From: JACCQS01 sp963766765
GTDB taxonomy: Bacteria; Actinomycetota; Actinomycetes; Mycobacteriales; Geodermatophilaceae
NCBI GenBank assembly: GCA_963766765.1
Contig: CAVYBR010000005.1
Location: forward strand, 1 to 64,000
Direction: 5' to 3'
Length of the DNA: 64,000 nucleotides
Numbering within the stretch: the first letter of the stretch is position 1; every line of letters begins with the position of its first letter. The notes below the pieces were generated by a model that worked only from the letters and a program-made list of their open reading frames with translations, searched no databases and was not told where the DNA came from. Shown here one piece after another: positions 8,618 to 17,224 of this stretch. Position numbers and translations under genes: made by a program.

Positions 8618-9712
8618 ATGCCTGGACTCCGCACGGGAGGTCTTGGGCTGGTGGCACTCGGCCTGTCGTCTCTGCTGATTATTCAGCCCGCCTGGGCCGA
8701 CCCCAGCGATTACTATGGCGCGCCCAGCAACCTGTGCACGATCACCGATTCGGCGATCGACGAGCTGTCCGGGCTCGTCGCGCTACCCGGCGGCGAGATG
8801 CTCGCTGTGGAGGACAGCACGCCCGAACCCCGACCCGGCTCCACCACCATCCTGATGTACCGGCTCAGTGCCAACTGTGCGGTGGAGGGCGGCGGCCCAG
8901 CGAATTTCGCCCAGGATCCACGCGACATCGAGGATCTCGCCTTTCGCGACGGGATGCTCTGGTTCGCCGACATCGGTGACAATGGCGTCGACCGGCAGAA
9001 CATCGCCCTGATCACGGTTCCCTTCGACCCCTCTGGGCCGCCGGAAAGTCCGGTTCCGCAGGTGTTCCGGTTCGTCTACCCAGATGGCCCACATGACGCT
9101 GAGGCGCTACTGCTACCTCCGAACGCAACCCCCTACGTCGTGACCAAGGAACTCGACGGCACATCTGGTGTCTACCGGCCGGGGGCACCACTGGATGCGA
9201 CTGGTGAGGTGGGCCTCGACAAGGTGGCCGAAGTCGAGTTCGACATGACAGGAACACCTGGCGGACCCGTTGGGCGAGCGGGACAGGTGCTGGTGACCGG
9301 CGGCGCGGTATCCGCGGACGGCCGATTCGTTGCCCTGCGCACCTATACCGATGCCTATGTCTGGGCGTTGACCGCCAGCGACGTGCCGGCCGCTGTAGCG
9401 GCCCCGCCTCTGGCCGTGGTGGCACTACCCGACTCACCGCAAGGCGAGGCGATCAGCTTCGCCCCGGACTCCCCAAGCCTGTTTGTGGGCAGTGAGGGTG
9501 TCAGCAGCGTCGTCACGGCCATACCGGCTACTCCGCTGTTGAACGATGGAGAGTCTGACCCCGGAGGAGCCTCGACCGTGACCACCGGCCAATCGACCAC
9601 ACCCGTGTCCCCGGGGACCGGTCTGATCGGAGTTGTGGTCGTGCTGGGTTTGGTGTGGCTCTATCGCAAGCTCACCAAGCGCAAGCCGGGGACGGGTGCA
9701 CACGGGCATTGA
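8618..9712 (+). CDS. Secreted, C-terminally anchored protein, probable beta-propeller
   Basis: 364 residues. The start ATG at 8618 gives a classical signal peptide (MPGLRTGGLGLVALGLSSL, cleavage after ...QPAWA). The body has short repeating beta-rich blocks (EDLAFRDGMLWFADIGDN, DGRFVALRTYTDAYVW, QGEAISFAPDSPSLFVGSE), suggesting a propeller-like extracellular domain similar to proteins annotated 'esterase-like activity of phytase'-type; no catalytic motif is certain. The C-terminus has VSPGTG directly before a hydrophobic helix and a YRKLTKRK tail, which resembles a degenerate sortase signal (compare LPxTG). A class F sortase is encoded at 28.8 kb. The protein sits 13 bp downstream of the PAP2 gene and probably shares its transcript. 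The reading frame extends further upstream inside the PAP2 gene but the signal peptide fixes this start. Confidence 0.7.
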   Translation: MPGLRTGGLGLVALGLSSLLIIQPAWADPSDYYGAPSNLCTITDSAIDELSGLVALPGGEMLAVEDSTPEPRPGSTTILMYRLSANCAVEGGGPANFAQDPRDIEDLAFRDGMLWFADIGDNGVDRQNIALITVPFDPSGPPESPVPQVFRFVYPDGPHDAEALLLPPNATPYVVTKELDGTSGVYRPGAPLDATGEVGLDKVAEVEFDMTGTPGGPVGRAGQVLVTGGAVSADGRFVALRTYTDAYVWALTASDVPAAVAAPPLAVVALPDSPQGEAISFAPDSPSLFVGSEGVSSVVTAIPATPLLNDGESDPGGASTVTTGQSTTPVSPGTGLIGVVVVLGLVWLYRKLTKRKPGTGAHGH

Positions 9713-9727
9713 CGCGTCAGACGCCGC

Positions 9728-10741
9728 CTAGCCCAACGGAATCCGGATCAATGTTGCGTCTTCATAGAAGGACACCCAGAGTGCATCGAAGGCCACGAGG
9801 ACGTCGCCGCCGCGACCGCTCTCAGCGATCTCTGCCGACAGCTCTTCTCTGACCGCGCCGGTCGCCGGATCGAGGTGTTGCAGAGTCACGCCGCCCCTGC
9901 GCACCCAGATGCCGGAATCATCGCCACCGATGCCTCCGTCATTCCCGATTCCGCCTTCGACGGTGGCAGTCACGGAGCCGGTGACGATGTCAACGCGGTA
10001 GCTCACCAACGAGCCACCCACCCACAGCGCACCGGGTATCGCAACGGCAGCCCGCGCCCCGGCGAGTCCGTCGACGCGGCGTCCCACTGCGCCGGACTCC
10101 GGATCGACGTCCACCACCGCCCCGTCCACGGAGCTGACGACCCACAGCCGATCAGCACTGACCGCCAGATCGGTTCCGCGAACCGGCACAGCGATCGGCT
10201 CACCCGGCGCATGGGACTCGGTGTCGATTCCGACTAGGGATGATCCATCTCCAGCCAGAATCCACACCCGGCCGAAAGCCACAATGAGATGACCTTGGTC
10301 GGCTGCCTTCGTCACCGGGATGCTGGCTTCAATGTCACCGGCGCTGTCGACGGCCACGAGGTCGCCCTCGGCGCAGGTCCACACCGGTCCGCCACCGGCA
10401 CCGATGCCCTGGCAGTGCCGGGTGCCCTCCGGAGAGAAGGACCCCACGACCTCCGCAGTGGTCGGGTCGAGCGTGGTGAATCCGCCCTCGTCGCGGCTGA
10501 CATAGACGTGCTCGTCGTCGGCCGCGAGCCAATCTGGCGAACCGAGGATCCGTACAGATACGGCCGCGCGACCGCCGATGTCCACGTCCTCATGGATGTA
10601 CGGACTGGCCTGGCTGGCATCCGACCCGGCTGACCCTTGTTGGCCCGCGCTATTGGGGGTCGTGGATGCGCTTGTGTCACAAGCAGCTACCGAGGCGAGC
10701 AGGGCAGCAATCGCGCCGTATCCGAGCAGTCTGTGCCGCAT
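9728..10741 (-). CDS. Lipoprotein with a beta-propeller (YncE/Vgb-like) fold
   Basis: 337 residues. The start ATG 10741 follows a perfect AGGAGG Shine-Dalgarno and gives a lipoprotein signal, MRHRLLGYGAIAALLASVAAC, with a VAAC lipobox; Cys21 would be lipidated. After a Ser/Thr/Gly linker the rest consists of about six to seven repeats of 40-45 residues with the pattern 'V..DG.LWV...G.V..VDP.TG.V' (for example DRLWVVSSVDGAVVDVDPES and SGIWVRRGGVTLQHLDPATG), typical of YncE/virginiamycin-B-lyase-like propellers. The catalytic His residues of true Vgb lyase were not recognised, so binding or a structural role is as likely. It is convergent with the anchored protein gene, 15 bp apart. Confidence 0.75.
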   Translation of the reverse strand: MRHRLLGYGAIAALLASVAACDTSASTTPNSAGQQGSAGSDASQASPYIHEDVDIGGRAAVSVRILGSPDWLAADDEHVYVSRDEGGFTTLDPTTAEVVGSFSPEGTRHCQGIGAGGGPVWTCAEGDLVAVDSAGDIEASIPVTKAADQGHLIVAFGRVWILAGDGSSLVGIDTESHAPGEPIAVPVRGTDLAVSADRLWVVSSVDGAVVDVDPESGAVGRRVDGLAGARAAVAIPGALWVGGSLVSYRVDIVTGSVTATVEGGIGNDGGIGGDDSGIWVRRGGVTLQHLDPATGAVREELSAEIAESGRGGDVLVAFDALWVSFYEDATLIRIPLG

Positions 10742-10882
10742 GAATCCTCCTGAGATCGGTCCCGCGACCGTAGGAGCGCTCAGCACCGTGCGGCATCCGA
10801 GATTGCCCCCGGGTTCAAGAGGGTTACCCCGGTGGCCGTACGCCGTCAGCCTGTGTGAGCATCCTCGGACGGAGGTGGGCTC

Positions 10883-12655
10883 ATGAGTGCGCGGGTCGTA
10901 GCCGGCATTGCCCTGCTCGCCTTCACGATCGTCACGGCGAAGGTCGGGCTGGACGCCGGCGCCCCGGTGCGGTTCCTAGTGTTGGACACCCTGCTGGGGC
11001 TGACGTTCCTCGTCGCCGGGATGCTGGCCTGGGGGCGCCGACCCGACGTGAGGACCGGCCCGGCGCTGACGGTCTGTGCCGCACTGTGGTTCCTGGGCAG
11101 TTATGGACCCAGCGGTGTCGCAGGTCTGTCGCCGCTCGGGTTCGCGTTCGAGCGGTACTTCGATCTCGTGCTCGCCTACCTGGTGCTCACTTTCCCCGAC
11201 CGGCGGCTGGACCGGCTCTCCCGTCTGGTGCTCGTTGTCCTGTCGGCCAGCATGATCGTCCGCAGCTTCGCGAGGCTGCTGATCTACGACCCACCTGCCT
11301 TCGATCCAGTCGGTTGTTCGGAATGCGCGCCGAACCCGTTCGCTGTGCTGCGACCGAATGCGGTGCTGCTGGAATCGATCGAGGTCGGGACCGGGATTCT
11401 GATCGTGGCGGCGGATGTGCTGATCATTGGGCTGGTGATTTCCCGCTGGCGTGGGGCTGCCGCTCCAGCTCGGCGCATCCTCAGGCCAGTACTGCTTGCC
11501 GGCGGCGTGGCCGCGTTTGCCGCCGCGTATCAGAACGCCAATCTGCTCAGCGGCCTCGTTTTCGACCGCCCGCTCGTCGTCTTCGAGGAACCGTGGACCG
11601 AGGTCGAGGCATGGCTTCTCTTCGCGGCCCGCACACTCATCCCACTGGGCTTCCTGGCCGGGGTGTTCCTTCTTCGGGCAGCGCACGGACCGGCCGCCCG
11701 GCTCGCGGTCGAATTCGGCACCGGAAGGGAGCGACCGGAGCGCATCGAGTCCGCTCTCCGCCAGGCGCTGGCCGATCCGACGATCGAGGTCGCGCACTGG
11801 GACGCCGACAGCGAGCGCTGGACCGACGAGGACGGCGAGCCGGTGCCGCCGCCGCGGGAGGTCGACGGACGGTCGGTGCTGCTGTTGGAGCGGCAGGGCT
11901 CACCGGTCGCAGCCGTCACCCATGATGCGGTTCTACTGGAGGACCCGGGACTGCTGGCCTCCGTCGGCGCGGTGCTGCGGCTGAGCATCGACAACGATCG
12001 GCTCAGTGCCCAGGTCCAGCGCCAGCTGGAGGAGGTGCATGCCTCCCGGGCGCGGATTCTCACCGCGGCCGACGAAGAGCGGCGAGGAATCGAACGCGAT
12101 CTGCATGATGGGGCACAGCATCGGTTGCTCGGAATCTCGATGAGCCTGCAGGACGTGCGGTCGCGGGCCGCAGATGTCGGCGCCCCCGACGTGTTGATCG
12201 ACCGATTGGATGACGTGGCCGCGGAACTCCGGGAGGCCATGCGGGAGATGCGGGAGTTGGCTCGCGGCATCCACCCGGCAGTGCTCACCAACGAAGGACT
12301 GGCACCGGCCGTACGAACCCTTGCCCGCCGATGCACTGTGCCCGTCGAGTTGAGCATGGACCTCAACGGCCGCCTTCCGGCGCCGGTCGAGACGGCCGCC
12401 TACTACGTGATCGCCGAGGGCTTGACCAACGTTGCCAGGCACTCCCGGGCCATGCGGTCCAAGGTCCGGCTGGGCGTCGAGGACGGCTTTCTCGTAGTCG
12501 AGGTGAGCGACGACGGTTCTGGCGGAGCGAATCCGGCCAACGGGTCGGGCCTGCGCGGACTCGGCGACCGGGTTGCCGCCCTTGACGGGGTGTTCAGCGT
12601 GACCAGCAAGGGATCGGGGGGAACATGCCTGCGGGCGGCGATTCCCCGAGCGTGA
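10883..12655 (+). CDS. NarL-type sensor histidine kinase
   Basis: 590 residues. About seven hydrophobic segments occupy residues 1-270. The dimerisation/phosphotransfer domain is HisKA_3: ADEERRGIERDLHDGAQHRL, with phospho-accepting His408. A GHKL ATPase domain follows, with N-box LTNVARHSRA, G1 DDGSGG and G2 GSGLRGLGDRV. An SD (GGAGGT) precedes ATG 10883. The gene overlaps the downstream response regulator by 31 bp, so the two are translationally coupled. An unusual soluble stretch around residues 275-345 (EFGTGRERPERIESALRQ ... DGEPVPPPREVDGRS) resembles the short linker domain between membrane part and kinase in actinobacterial multi-TM NarL kinases. The stimulus is unknown; the many membrane helices suggest an envelope signal. 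Confidence 0.9.
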   Translation: MSARVVAGIALLAFTIVTAKVGLDAGAPVRFLVLDTLLGLTFLVAGMLAWGRRPDVRTGPALTVCAALWFLGSYGPSGVAGLSPLGFAFERYFDLVLAYLVLTFPDRRLDRLSRLVLVVLSASMIVRSFARLLIYDPPAFDPVGCSECAPNPFAVLRPNAVLLESIEVGTGILIVAADVLIIGLVISRWRGAAAPARRILRPVLLAGGVAAFAAAYQNANLLSGLVFDRPLVVFEEPWTEVEAWLLFAARTLIPLGFLAGVFLLRAAHGPAARLAVEFGTGRERPERIESALRQALADPTIEVAHWDADSERWTDEDGEPVPPPREVDGRSVLLLERQGSPVAAVTHDAVLLEDPGLLASVGAVLRLSIDNDRLSAQVQRQLEEVHASRARILTAADEERRGIERDLHDGAQHRLLGISMSLQDVRSRAADVGAPDVLIDRLDDVAAELREAMREMRELARGIHPAVLTNEGLAPAVRTLARRCTVPVELSMDLNGRLPAPVETAAYYVIAEGLTNVARHSRAMRSKVRLGVEDGFLVVEVSDDGSGGANPANGSGLRGLGDRVAALDGVFSVTSKGSGGTCLRAAIPRA

Positions 12656-13308
12656 TCGTGGCGGACGACTCGGCGGTTGTCCGGGAAGGCGTCACCCGCA
12701 TCCTGACCAGCGGTGGCTTCGTCGTCACCGGCCAGGCGCGCAGCGCCGACGAACTCCTGGAACTCGTCGCTCAGGATCCGCCCGCTCTCGTGGTCGTCGA
12801 CATCCGGATGCCGCCTTCGCACAACGCCGGTCTCTTGGCGGCCGAGCGCATCCGCGAACGGTACGGCCGGCAGGTTCGCGTGCTGGTGCTGTCGCAATAT
12901 CTGGAGCCCGACTATGCGCTGCGATTGCTCGGAGCCGGGGTCGACGGCGTCGGCTATCTGCTCAAGGACCGCGTCGCAGAGGCGAGCGAACTCATCGAGG
13001 GCGCTCGTCGGGTCGTCGAGGGCGGCTCGGCGATCGATCCCGACGTAGTGGCCGAACTCGTCCGAAATGCACGGGGCTCGCAACGCCTGTCGCGCCTTTC
13101 GCCACGCGAGCGATCGGTGCTCGCCGCCATGGCCGAGGGTCGGTCCAATCGATCGATCGCCGAGCGCCTGCATCTCGCGATCAAGACCGTCGAAGGAGTC
13201 ACCGCAACGATCTTCGACAAGCTCGATCTACCGGCCAGGTCAGATGACAACCGCCGAGTGCTCGCCGTCCTTGCCTACCTAGACCACAGCGACCGGGACG
13301 TGCTCTGA
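12625..13308 (+). CDS. NarL/LuxR-family response regulator
   Basis: 227 residues. The receiver domain has the acidic pair Asp14/Asp15 (IVADDSAVVREG), phospho-accepting Asp59 (LVVVDIRMPP) and the conserved Lys in GYLLKDR. The C-terminal LuxR-type HTH reads LSPRERSVLAAMAEGRSNRS followed by IAERLHLAIKTVEG. The usual 'KTVENHVRNIL' helix is altered to KTVEGVTATIFDKL, an atypical recognition helix. Its start at 12625 lies inside the kinase gene, and it would be phosphorylated by that kinase. Its stop is directly adjacent to the stop of the convergent lexA gene (no intergenic base). Confidence 0.92.
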   Translation: MPAGGDSPSVIVADDSAVVREGVTRILTSGGFVVTGQARSADELLELVAQDPPALVVVDIRMPPSHNAGLLAAERIRERYGRQVRVLVLSQYLEPDYALRLLGAGVDGVGYLLKDRVAEASELIEGARRVVEGGSAIDPDVVAELVRNARGSQRLSRLSPRERSVLAAMAEGRSNRSIAERLHLAIKTVEGVTATIFDKLDLPARSDDNRRVLAVLAYLDHSDRDVL

Positions 13309-14085
13309 TCAGAGCTTGCGAAGGACACTCACTACGCGACCGAGGACAGTGGCGTTGTCACCCGGGATCGGTTGGTAGGCCTCGTTGTGCGGCAGCAGCC
13401 AGACATGTCCGCCGCGGCGCTTGAAGGTCTTGACCGTCGCCTCGCCGTCGATCATCGCCGCGACGATCTCGCCGGATTCCGCGTTGGGCTGCTGACGCAC
13501 GACCACCCAGTCGCCGTCGCAGATTGCGGCGTCGACCATCGAGTCGCCGACCACCCGGAGGAGGAACAGCGTTCCCTCCCCGACGATCTCGCGGGGGAGC
13601 GGGAAGACATCCTCGATGGCCTGCTCGGCGAGGATCGGACCGCCGGCGGCGATGCGGCCCACTACGGGAACGTACGAGGGCCGAGGCAGGGGCTGCTGTT
13701 CGGCCTCGCTGTCGGCGCGGTTGGCCGTGCCAGCGTTGGCCGCGTTCCAGGAACCGGCGCTACCGGCGGCGATGTCGTCGGCGGTCTCCTCCGGGGTGCG
13801 AACATCCAGTGCCCGCGGCCGGTTGGGATCGCGGCGCAGGTAGCCCTTGCGCTGCAGCGTGCTGAGCTGATGGGCGACCGAGGAGGCCGAGGAGAGACCG
13901 ACAGCCTCACCGATCTCGCGGACTGATGGCGGATAGCCGCGGCGGTCGATCGAGTCTCGGATGACCTCCAGGACCCGCCGTTGCCGGACAGTCAGGCCAT
14001 CGCCTTCATCGGAGGGCTCGGGGAAGACCTGCACGTTGTTTTTCGCGCCGGTACCGCCGTTGACCGTGCCGCTCTGCTTACCCAC
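13309..14085 (-). CDS. lexA: SOS repressor LexA
   Basis: 258 residues. The winged HTH covers residues 30-95 (LTVRQRRVLEVIRDSIDRRG, PPSVREIGEAVGLSSASSV). The autocleavage site Ala147-Gly148 lies in GRIAAGGP, with catalytic Ser182 (GDSM) and Lys219 (TVK). An Ala/Gly/Asn-rich linker of about 40 residues (100-140) is longer than in E. coli LexA and typical of actinobacteria. The start is GTG 14085. An SOS-box-like palindrome lies 62 bp upstream, implying autoregulation. It represses SOS genes until RecA filaments stimulate self-cleavage; a probable target, the LysM protein gene with a perfect box, is 3 kb away. Confidence 0.96.
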   Translation of the reverse strand: MGKQSGTVNGGTGAKNNVQVFPEPSDEGDGLTVRQRRVLEVIRDSIDRRGYPPSVREIGEAVGLSSASSVAHQLSTLQRKGYLRRDPNRPRALDVRTPEETADDIAAGSAGSWNAANAGTANRADSEAEQQPLPRPSYVPVVGRIAAGGPILAEQAIEDVFPLPREIVGEGTLFLLRVVGDSMVDAAICDGDWVVVRQQPNAESGEIVAAMIDGEATVKTFKRRGGHVWLLPHNEAYQPIPGDNATVLGRVVSVLRKL

Positions 14086-14146
14086 CGTCGAGCCTCCAGG
14101 TTGCCGTGTTTCTCGGCTGGAACGCTAACCCAACGCAGACCCGGAT

Positions 14147-14162
14147 TCAAACATGTGTTCGA
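14147..14162. promoter_or_regulatory. SOS box (LexA operator) upstream of lexA
   Basis: TCAAACATGTGTTCGA matches the actinobacterial/Bacillus-type box TCGAAC-N4-GTTCGA at 11 of 12 defined positions. It lies 62 bp before the lexA start and 71 bp before the divergent transporter start, so lexA autoregulation is the simplest reading. Confidence 0.75.
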
Positions 14163-14232
14163 ACGACACGCCGTCGACCTCGACGAAGCCCTAGGGTTTG
14201 AGCAACCTTCGGCGCGACCCAGGGAGTGTTCG

Positions 14233-15582
14233 ATGACATCTCGCGAGCCCCAGCCCGAGCCCGCATCGCCGGTCCCACCGTCCTCACTGCGTCGAGTTAT
14301 CGTGGCGTGTCTGATCGGGACCTCGTTGGAGTGGTACGACTTCTTCATCTACGGCACCGCCGCGGCACTCGTCTTCAACGAGATCTTCTTCCCGAGCTTC
14401 GACCCGCTGGTCGGAACGCTGCTGGCGTTCACGACCTACGCCGTGGGCTTCATCGCGCGCCCCCTCGGCGGGATCATCTTCGGTCACTACGGCGACAAGG
14501 TGGGGCGCAAGAACGTCCTGGTGGTGACGTTGCTGCTGATGGGGATCGCCACGTTCGCGATCGGCCTGATGCCGACCTACGCCGCGATCGGGGTCTGGGC
14601 TCCGATCCTGTTGGTCACGCTGCGGTTCCTGCAGGGCTTGGGCCTTGGCGGTGAATGGGGCGGCGCCGTTCTCATGACTCTGGAGTCCGGTGACCCGAAG
14701 CGGCGTGGGCTGAACGCGAGTTGGCCGCAGGTCGGGGTGCCGATCGGGCTCCTGCTGGCCAATGGCGTCCTGTCGCTGATGGGCTCGATCACGGCTGAGG
14801 ACGCGTTCCTGTCCTGGGGTTGGCGGGTGCCGTTCCTGCTCAGCGGCATCCTGGTTGTTGTCGGCCTGTGGATTCGGATGTCCATCTCCGAGAGTCCGTT
14901 GTTCCGCGAGGTTGAGGAGACCGACGCCAAGGCGCGGGCACCGATCGTCGATGTGATCCGGCTCTACCCCAAGCGAGTCCTGCTCGCCATCGGCGCCCGG
15001 GTGGGCGTCGATGTCGCCTTTTATACGTTCGTTCTTTTCATCACCACGTACGTGGTCACCTATCTCGGGTTGCCAAGTGGGTACGCCCTCAACGCCGTGC
15101 TGATCGCCGCTGCTTGCCAGGTGCTCCTGATCCCGTGGTTCGGCGCGTTGTCCGACCGGGTCGGCCGCCGGCCGGTCTATCTCGTCGGCGCCATCGGCGC
15201 CATGATCTGGATCTTCATCTTCTTCGCGCTGCTGGACACCGGCAGCTTCGTCCTCATCGTGCTCGCGACTGTGGTCGCGCTCGTCCTGCATGCCGCGATG
15301 TACGGCACCCAGGCCTCGTTCATCGCCGAGATGTTCCCGACGAAGGTCCGCTATAGCGGCGCCTCCATGGGGTATCAGTTGGCCGGTATCCTCGGCGGTG
15401 CGCTGGCCCCGATCATCTCGGTGGCGCTACTGGACAAGTTCGACACATCGCTGGTCGTCTCCCTGTACGTCGTGGCGGTCCTGGCCATCACGACGGTGTG
15501 CGTGCTGCTCGCGCCTGAGACGTCGCGAATCGACCTGCACGACGACCCGGCGGACGAAACCGCCGGGGCCGGCCGGTCCTAG
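14233..15582 (+). CDS. MHS-family (metabolite:H+ symporter) MFS transporter
   Basis: 449 residues, 12 predicted membrane helices. MHS/ShiA-ProP family signatures are clear: GTSLEWYDFFIYGTAAALVF at the N-terminus, FIARPLGGIIFGHYGDKVGR (loop 2-3 motif), RFLQGLGLGGEWGGAVLM and FGALSDRVGRRPVYLVG. The family imports organic acids or zwitterions (shikimate, alpha-ketoglutarate, proline/betaine) with protons. The start ATG 14233 follows AGGGAG; the frame continues upstream but that stretch is antisense to the lexA N-terminus. It converges, with a gap of 7 bp, on pxpC and may supply a related substrate such as 5-oxoproline or glutamate analogues; this is only inference from proximity. Confidence 0.88.
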   Translation: MTSREPQPEPASPVPPSSLRRVIVACLIGTSLEWYDFFIYGTAAALVFNEIFFPSFDPLVGTLLAFTTYAVGFIARPLGGIIFGHYGDKVGRKNVLVVTLLLMGIATFAIGLMPTYAAIGVWAPILLVTLRFLQGLGLGGEWGGAVLMTLESGDPKRRGLNASWPQVGVPIGLLLANGVLSLMGSITAEDAFLSWGWRVPFLLSGILVVVGLWIRMSISESPLFREVEETDAKARAPIVDVIRLYPKRVLLAIGARVGVDVAFYTFVLFITTYVVTYLGLPSGYALNAVLIAAACQVLLIPWFGALSDRVGRRPVYLVGAIGAMIWIFIFFALLDTGSFVLIVLATVVALVLHAAMYGTQASFIAEMFPTKVRYSGASMGYQLAGILGGALAPIISVALLDKFDTSLVVSLYVVAVLAITTVCVLLAPETSRIDLHDDPADETAGAGRS

Positions 15583-15589
15583 GCTCGGA

Positions 15590-16465
15590 TCAGGGCGTAG
15601 CCAGCCTGAAGCGCAAGTGCTGACCGGGTCTGGCTTGTGCCGCGCGGTCGACGTCGGTCGCCTCCACCACGGCGATCACGGGGTAACCGCCGGTGACCGG
15701 ATGGTCGGCGAGGAAGAGTGTGGGCTGGCCCGACGGCGAAACCTGCAGCGCCCCGGTGACCATGCCCTCGCTCGGTAGCTCGTCATCTCGCGAGCGCCGC
15801 AGTTCCGGCCCGGCCAGGCGCATCCCAACGCGGTTCGACGCCTCGGTGACTTCGTATCGGCCGGTCAACAGGTCCTGCATCGCCTCGGGCGTGAACCAGT
15901 CATCGCGCGGACCGGGACGGATCACCAGGGCGAGGTCGCCCGCCGACGGCGCGGCAACCGGCGCGAGGTCCAGGTGGGGATGCCGGCCGTAGGCAGGACC
16001 GACCGGGATGACATCCCCGGACGTCAGCGGATCCGGGCCGATGCCGGCCAGGACATCGGTGCTGCGTGACCCGAGAACCTCCGGGACATCGATCCCGCCC
16101 CGAACCGCGACGTAGCTGCGCAGCCCGGTCGAGGGAGGTCCGAACGTCACTTCTTGGCCGGCCGTGACCGCGATCGGCGTGTTGATGCCGAACACGATGT
16201 TCGCCACCTGCACCGGGCAGGGAGCGCCGGTCACCGCGATCAGGAGGTCGTGCTCGGCGCGGAAAGCCAGGCCGCCCAGAGTCACCTCGAGGACGGCTTC
16301 GGTCTCCCGGTTGCTCACCAGCCGATTCGCCAGCCGGTACGAGCTGCCGTCGGCCGCCCCGGACCTGCCGATGCCCAGATGAGCCAGCCCCGGCCGCCCG
16401 GCGTCCTGAACGGTCGACAGCGGGCCCGCCTCGAGGATCACCAGACGGCGGGATGCGGCGGTCAT
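15590..16465 (-). CDS. pxpC: 5-oxoprolinase subunit PxpC (biotin-dependent carboxyltransferase-like)
   Basis: 291 residues of the CT_A_B / AHS2 family, with GPLSTVQDAGRPGLAHLGIG and SGAADGSSYRLANRLV at the N-terminus, LRSYVAVRGGIDVPEVLGS, and RPGPRDDWFTPEAM. In PxpABC this subunit works with PxpB in ATP-dependent opening of 5-oxo-L-proline to glutamate. The ATG overlaps the pxpB stop by 4 bp (ATGA), so the two are coupled. The third subunit PxpA (LamB/YcsF family) is not found next to them, although B-C-A clusters are usual. Older annotations call the pair 'urea amidolyase-like / allophanate hydrolase subunit 2'. Confidence 0.9.
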   Translation of the reverse strand: MTAASRRLVILEAGPLSTVQDAGRPGLAHLGIGRSGAADGSSYRLANRLVSNRETEAVLEVTLGGLAFRAEHDLLIAVTGAPCPVQVANIVFGINTPIAVTAGQEVTFGPPSTGLRSYVAVRGGIDVPEVLGSRSTDVLAGIGPDPLTSGDVIPVGPAYGRHPHLDLAPVAAPSAGDLALVIRPGPRDDWFTPEAMQDLLTGRYEVTEASNRVGMRLAGPELRRSRDDELPSEGMVTGALQVSPSGQPTLFLADHPVTGGYPVIAVVEATDVDRAAQARPGQHLRFRLATP

Positions 16466-17100
16466 GTCTGATCCACGAACCGGACCTCGATCCCGGGTCT
16501 GAGCAATGCCGGCGGGTCGGCGGCGACGTCGAGCAACGTGACGTCCGTACGACCGATCAATTGCCAGCCACCGGGGGAGGCACGCGGATAGATACCGCTG
16601 AACTCCCCGGCGAGGCCGACCGAGCCTGCCGGTACGGACTTCCGCGGGTCGTCCTTGCGTGGGATCGAGCGGGGATCGTCAGTCACCAGGTAGCCGAACC
16701 CTGGAGCGAAACCCGAGAAGGCGACGTGCCAGGTGGCGCTCGTGTGCCAGGCGATGAGATCTTTGCGGCTGAGCTTGGTCTGCTCCAGAACGTCGTCGAT
16801 GTCCGGGCCGTCGTAGCTGACCGGGATCTCGACGACATCCTCCAGCCAGGGTGAGTGACTCGACGGCCGGACCCGCCGTACCGAATCTGCCACCGCGTCG
16901 AGGGAGCTGGCATCCGGATCACAGAGCAGCAGCACGGTTCGGGCTGCGGGGACCGCTTCCAACACGCCTTCGATCGGCTCCTCGCGCAGGGCGACGGCCA
17001 ACGCCAATACCGCCGCCAGATCCGCCACCTCGACCAGGAGCGCCGACGCTCCGGCGCGGAGCACGTTCACGGGCCGCCCTCCCAGCGTCGAGGGGAACAT
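16462..17100 (-). CDS. pxpB: 5-oxoprolinase subunit PxpB (allophanate hydrolase subunit 1 family)
   Basis: 212 residues of the CT_C_D / AHS1 family: VNVLRAGASALLVEVADL at the start, EIPVSYDGPDIDDVLEQTKL, AFSGFAPGFGYL, IPRKDDPRKSVPAGSVGLAG and GGWQLIGRTDVTLLD. Works as a complex with PxpC. The start at 17100 (MFPSTLGGRP) was chosen because homology begins about 10 residues later; in-frame starts up to 17157 exist. An SOS-box-like half-symmetric sequence straddles the chosen start codon (17093-17108), and the LysM gene is transcribed divergently from about 125 bp away. Confidence 0.88.
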   Translation of the reverse strand: MFPSTLGGRPVNVLRAGASALLVEVADLAAVLALAVALREEPIEGVLEAVPAARTVLLLCDPDASSLDAVADSVRRVRPSSHSPWLEDVVEIPVSYDGPDIDDVLEQTKLSRKDLIAWHTSATWHVAFSGFAPGFGYLVTDDPRSIPRKDDPRKSVPAGSVGLAGEFSGIYPRASPGGWQLIGRTDVTLLDVAADPPALLRPGIEVRFVDQT

Positions 17101-17108
17101 TTGTTCGA
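17093..17108. promoter_or_regulatory. Second, weaker SOS-box-like sequence
   Basis: GGGAACATTTGTTCGA keeps the GAAC-N4-GTTCGA core of the LexA operator but has two mismatches in the left arm. It lies 80 bp upstream of the perfect box and over the likely pxpB start codon. It could be an auxiliary LexA site or chance. Confidence 0.35.
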
Positions 17109-17172
17109 AGAACCGGTGTGCCACATCTGGGTTTTGTCGGAGTCGTCTGGTAGACATCGCACAGACGTTCGA

Positions 17173-17188
17173 TCGAACAACTGTTCGA
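17173..17188. promoter_or_regulatory. Perfect SOS box (LexA operator) upstream of the LysM protein gene
   Basis: TCGAACAACTGTTCGA matches TCGAAC-N4-GTTCGA exactly. It lies 37 bp before the ATG at 17225, a position where bound LexA would block the promoter. Confidence 0.85.
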
Positions 17189-17224
17189 TCTCCCTTCCCG
17201 GGCGTCTGTGTTGAGGAGGATCCC

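Noticed and set aside
14284..15291. 335-residue minus-strand frame opposite the MHS transporter
   Set aside because: Composition is Gln/Asp/Arg-rich shadow sequence and the plus strand shows a textbook MHS transporter.
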